Of a stretch of DNA of 10,834 nt, positions 5,749 through 10,834 are shown in pieces. Every line of letters begins with the position of its first letter. The first letter of the stretch is position 1. Origin of the DNA: an uncultured Micrococcus sp. (GTDB lineage Bacteria > Actinomycetota > Actinomycetes > Actinomycetales > Micrococcaceae); the NCBI GenBank assembly GCA_946222435.1, contig CAMIOJ010000046.1:1-10834 (forward strand), written 5' to 3'. The notes beneath the pieces are model-generated. The model made no database searches, was not told where the DNA came from, and worked only from the letters and a program-made list of their open reading frames with translations. A program made the translations under genes and the position numbers.

Positions 5749-5804
5749 TCGGGACGGGGGTGCCGGGCCCCAGGTCAGGGCCGGGCGGCGAGGGCTCGGA
5801 CCGC

Positions 5805-7257
5805 TCAGCCGAGGACCAGGCCGCGGTCGCGGGGCGCCACCGGGGCCGGCAGGTCGGAGGGCTCGCCGGTGAGGAACTCGTCCACGGCCCTGGCGGCGGC
5901 ACGGCCCTCCGCGATCGCCCAGACCACCAGCGAGGCGCCGCGGCCGGCGTCGCCGCAGACGAACACGCCGGGCTCGGCGGTCTGGTAGGCGTCGTCGCGG
6001 CCGATGACCCCGCGCGTGAGCCGCACGCCGGTCTGCTCGGTGAGGGTCTCCTGCTCCACGCCCGTGAAGCCGAGGGCGAGCAGGACGAGGTCCGCCGGGA
6101 TCTCGTGCTCGGTGCCGGCCTTGGGGGCGCGGGAGCCGTCCTCCAGGTACTCGGTCTCGGCGACCTTCAGGGCGCGCACGCGGCCCTTCTCGTCCCCGAG
6201 GAACTCGACGGTGCTGGCCAGGTAGGTGCGCTCCCCGCCCTCGGCGTGGGCCGAGGCGACCTCGAACAGGGTCGGCACGGTCGGCCAGGGCTGGTGCTCC
6301 GGCCGCTCCGAGGGGGGCTGCCTGCCGATCGCCAGGGTGGTGACGGACGTCGCGCCCTGGCGGTGGGCCGTGCCGATGCAGTCGGCGCCGGTGTCTCCGC
6401 CGCCCAGGATGACCACGTCACGCCCCTCGGCCGTGATGGTCTCCTGCTCGCCGCCGGCGCAGCGGCGGTTCACGGGGACCAGGTAGTCCATGGCCAGGTG
6501 AATGCCCTCGAGGCCGCGGCCCGGGATGGGCAGGTCGCGTCCCACCGGGGCGCCGGTGGCGACGATCACCGCGTCGAAGGAGTCCCTGAGCTCGTCCCAC
6601 GGGATGTCTGTGCCGATCTCCACGCCGGTGCGGAAGCGCGTGCCCTCGGCCTCCAGCTGCTCGATCCGCCGGTCGATCACGTCTTTCTCCAGCTTGAAGT
6701 CCGGGATCCCGTAGCGCAGCAGGCCGCCGACGCGGTCGTCCCGCTCGTAGACGGCCACGGTGTATCCGGCGCGGGTGAGCTGCTGTGCGGCCGCCAGGCC
6801 GGCGGGGCCGGAGCCGACGACGGCCACCGTGTGCCCGTTCTGCCGGTGCGGCCGGCGCGGCGGCAGCCAGTCGTTCTCGAAGATCTGCTCCGCGATGGAG
6901 ACCTCGACCTGCTTGATGGTCACGGCCGGCTGGTTGATGCCGAGCACGCAGGAGGACTCGCACGGGGCCGGGCAGATGCGGCCGGTGATCTCCGGGAAGT
7001 TGTTCGTCGCGTGGAGGCGGGCGGCCGCCTCCTCCCAGCGGCCACGGCGCACCAGGTCGTTCCACTCCGGGATGAGGTTGCCCAGCGGGCACCCGGCGTG
7101 GCAGAAGGGCACGCCGCAGTCCATGCAGCGGGTGGCCTGGGTGCGCACGATCGCCTCGTCCTGGCGGACGTAGACGTCCTTGTAGTCCATGATGCGCACC
7201 GGCACCGGTCGGGACGGGCGCTCCTGGCGCTCGCGATGGTTCAGGAATCCGCGCGGG

Positions 7258-7265
<8 letters not shown>
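5805..7265 (-). CDS. gltD: Glutamate synthase (NADPH) small subunit
   Basis: 486 residues, normal for GltD. It takes electrons from NADPH through FAD and passes them via [4Fe-4S] clusters to GltB. The N-terminal cluster region has Cys47, Cys50, Cys55 and Cys59 (CMDCGVPFCHAGC) and Cys98, Cys102 and Cys106 (CPAPCESSC). The FAD-binding GSGPAG is at 151-156, the NADPH-binding GGGDTG at 288-293, and the FAD-closing GVFVCGDAGRGASLVVWAIAEGR near the C-terminus. The start is GTG at 7265, not ATG. It overlaps the last 8 nt of gltB, and a full GGAGGTGA Shine-Dalgarno sequence lies inside the gltB end, 3 nt before the GTG. This arrangement indicates translational coupling and a 1:1 supply of the two subunits. 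Related GltD-like subunits serve other oxidoreductases, but the adjacent gltB settles the assignment. Confidence 0.97.

Positions 7266-10834
<3,569 letters not shown>

Noticed and set aside
5640..5804. A small gene or riboswitch between gltD and pyk
   Set aside because: The gap is accounted for by a terminator hairpin, the 18-nt palindrome and a promoter. With a leaderless pyk start there is no room for a leader riboswitch, and I see no credible small coding frame.

Overview
The window is ordinary chromosomal DNA from a very GC-rich actinobacterium. Third codon positions are almost always G or C, -10 boxes fit TAnnnT, and the tRNA gene does not encode CCA. The gene order and protein sequences point to Micrococcaceae (Micrococcus, Kocuria or Arthrobacter type). 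That placement is an inference from recognised families and remembered gene order, not from a database search. I see no mobile elements, CRISPR arrays, phage genes or toxin systems.

Layout, left to right. (1) polA, DNA polymerase I, on the minus strand; its C-terminus runs off the left edge. (2) A YdiI/MenI-like hotdog thioesterase on the plus strand, divergent from polA with 40 nt between the start codons. (3) A terminator-rich gap, then tRNA-Leu(CAA) on the minus strand. (4) A plus-strand gene for a 205-residue receiver-ANTAR response regulator, the apparent PdtaR (Rv1626) orthologue. Its leader of about 95 nt holds two back-to-back hairpins. (5) pyk, pyruvate kinase, minus strand, convergent with the regulator and probably transcribed without a leader. 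(6) gltD and (7) gltB, the small and large subunits of NADPH glutamate synthase. They are minus-strand and overlapping, and gltB runs off the right edge before its N-terminal nucleophile.

How the genes relate. GltB and GltD form one enzyme that makes glutamate from glutamine and 2-oxoglutarate. Pyruvate kinase feeds the central carbon pool. The gltBD and pyk units are separated by a strong hairpin and pyk has its own promoter, so they are neighbours rather than one operon. The ANTAR regulator is an orphan here: no histidine kinase lies beside it.

The most interesting non-coding signal is the leader of the ANTAR gene. ANTAR proteins bind paired RNA hairpins with six-base loops, and the first hairpin here has a hexaloop with A at position 1 and G at position 4, as that consensus requires. 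The second hairpin folds best with a five-base loop, so the match is only partial. Other points worth a look are a perfect 18-nt palindrome abutting the pyk promoter, a Tyr in the dNTP-selecting position of PolA, and a Lys in pyruvate kinase that predicts K+-independence. I found nothing that looks like an undescribed multi-gene system.
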